DNA of 64,000 bases from Fodinibius sp. Rm-B-1B1-1. Its GTDB lineage: Bacteria > Bacteroidota > Rhodothermia > Balneolales > Balneolaceae. The notes under the pieces are model-generated. The model was not told where the DNA came from. It worked only from the letters and a program-made list of their open reading frames with translations, and made no database searches. The stretch covers positions 930,001 to 994,000 of the forward strand of contig NZ_JBCFYD010000001.1 in NCBI RefSeq assembly GCF_038594945.1. Reading direction: 5' to 3'. The translations under genes were made by a program, and so were the position numbers. This document shows positions 63,978-64,000 of the stretch, in pieces. Numbering within the stretch: the stretch's first letter is position 1; each line of letters opens with the position of its first letter.

Positions 63978-64000
63978 AGTTATTAGTTTGGACACATTTT

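Overview
The window reads as a chromosomal segment of a moderately AT-rich Gram-negative bacterium of the Bacteroidota/Rhodothermota/Balneolota type. Evidence: two SusC/SusD pairs, many weak or absent Shine-Dalgarno sites, secreted WD40/BNR-repeat proteins, a DUF4295-like gene beside rpmG and rpmB, and DUF4382 and DUF4920 proteins. My best guess is Balneolota (Fodinibius/Gracilimonas-like); this is inference from gene content. No phage, complete insertion sequence or CRISPR array was seen.

Layout. 1-6.2 kb: SusC, SusD and a secreted BNR-repeat protein (cut by the window edge), all on minus. 6.8-12.4 kb: LolC/E-like permease, MarR regulator, exonuclease III, yqeY-cvpA-tyrS, and rpmB-rpmG with a 56-residue DUF4295-like gene. 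12.6-21.6 kb: gyrB-gyrA, a degenerate stretch, a WYL regulator and mnmG-rsmG carrying three parS-like sites, which suggests closeness to the replication origin. 21.8-24.0 kb: nucleotidyltransferase, SDR epimerase and an orphan small gene. 24.2-31.3 kb: the most unusual region, an ECF sigma factor with an anti-sigma-like membrane protein ending in a CBM48 (glycogen-binding-like) domain, an outer-membrane-type protein ending in a second CBM48 domain, a secreted helical-repeat protein, a DUF4382 lipoprotein and three PilV/PilW/PilX-like proteins. Two promoter-like elements with identical spacing (AGTAAC, 16 nt, CGTCATAT) precede the sigma gene and the DUF4382 gene, so the blocks look like one ECF regulon.

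31.3-38.8 kb: two very large REC-multiPAS histidine kinases flanking a single-domain response regulator. 39.5-51.0 kb: an apparent peptide-scavenging locus with an NSS transporter, secreted S10 carboxypeptidase, SusC/SusD and two secreted amidohydrolases. 51.3-64 kb: housekeeping and envelope genes: tRNA-Asp, apaG, glutathione peroxidase, MBL-fold hydrolase, mannose-1-phosphate guanylyltransferase, a PhoB/PhoR-like pair, ruvC-ruvA, AGCS symporter, DinB, coaX, MarC, a GAF-type methionine sulfoxide reductase and a DUF4920 protein.

All family assignments come from reading motifs and domain order; no database search was run.
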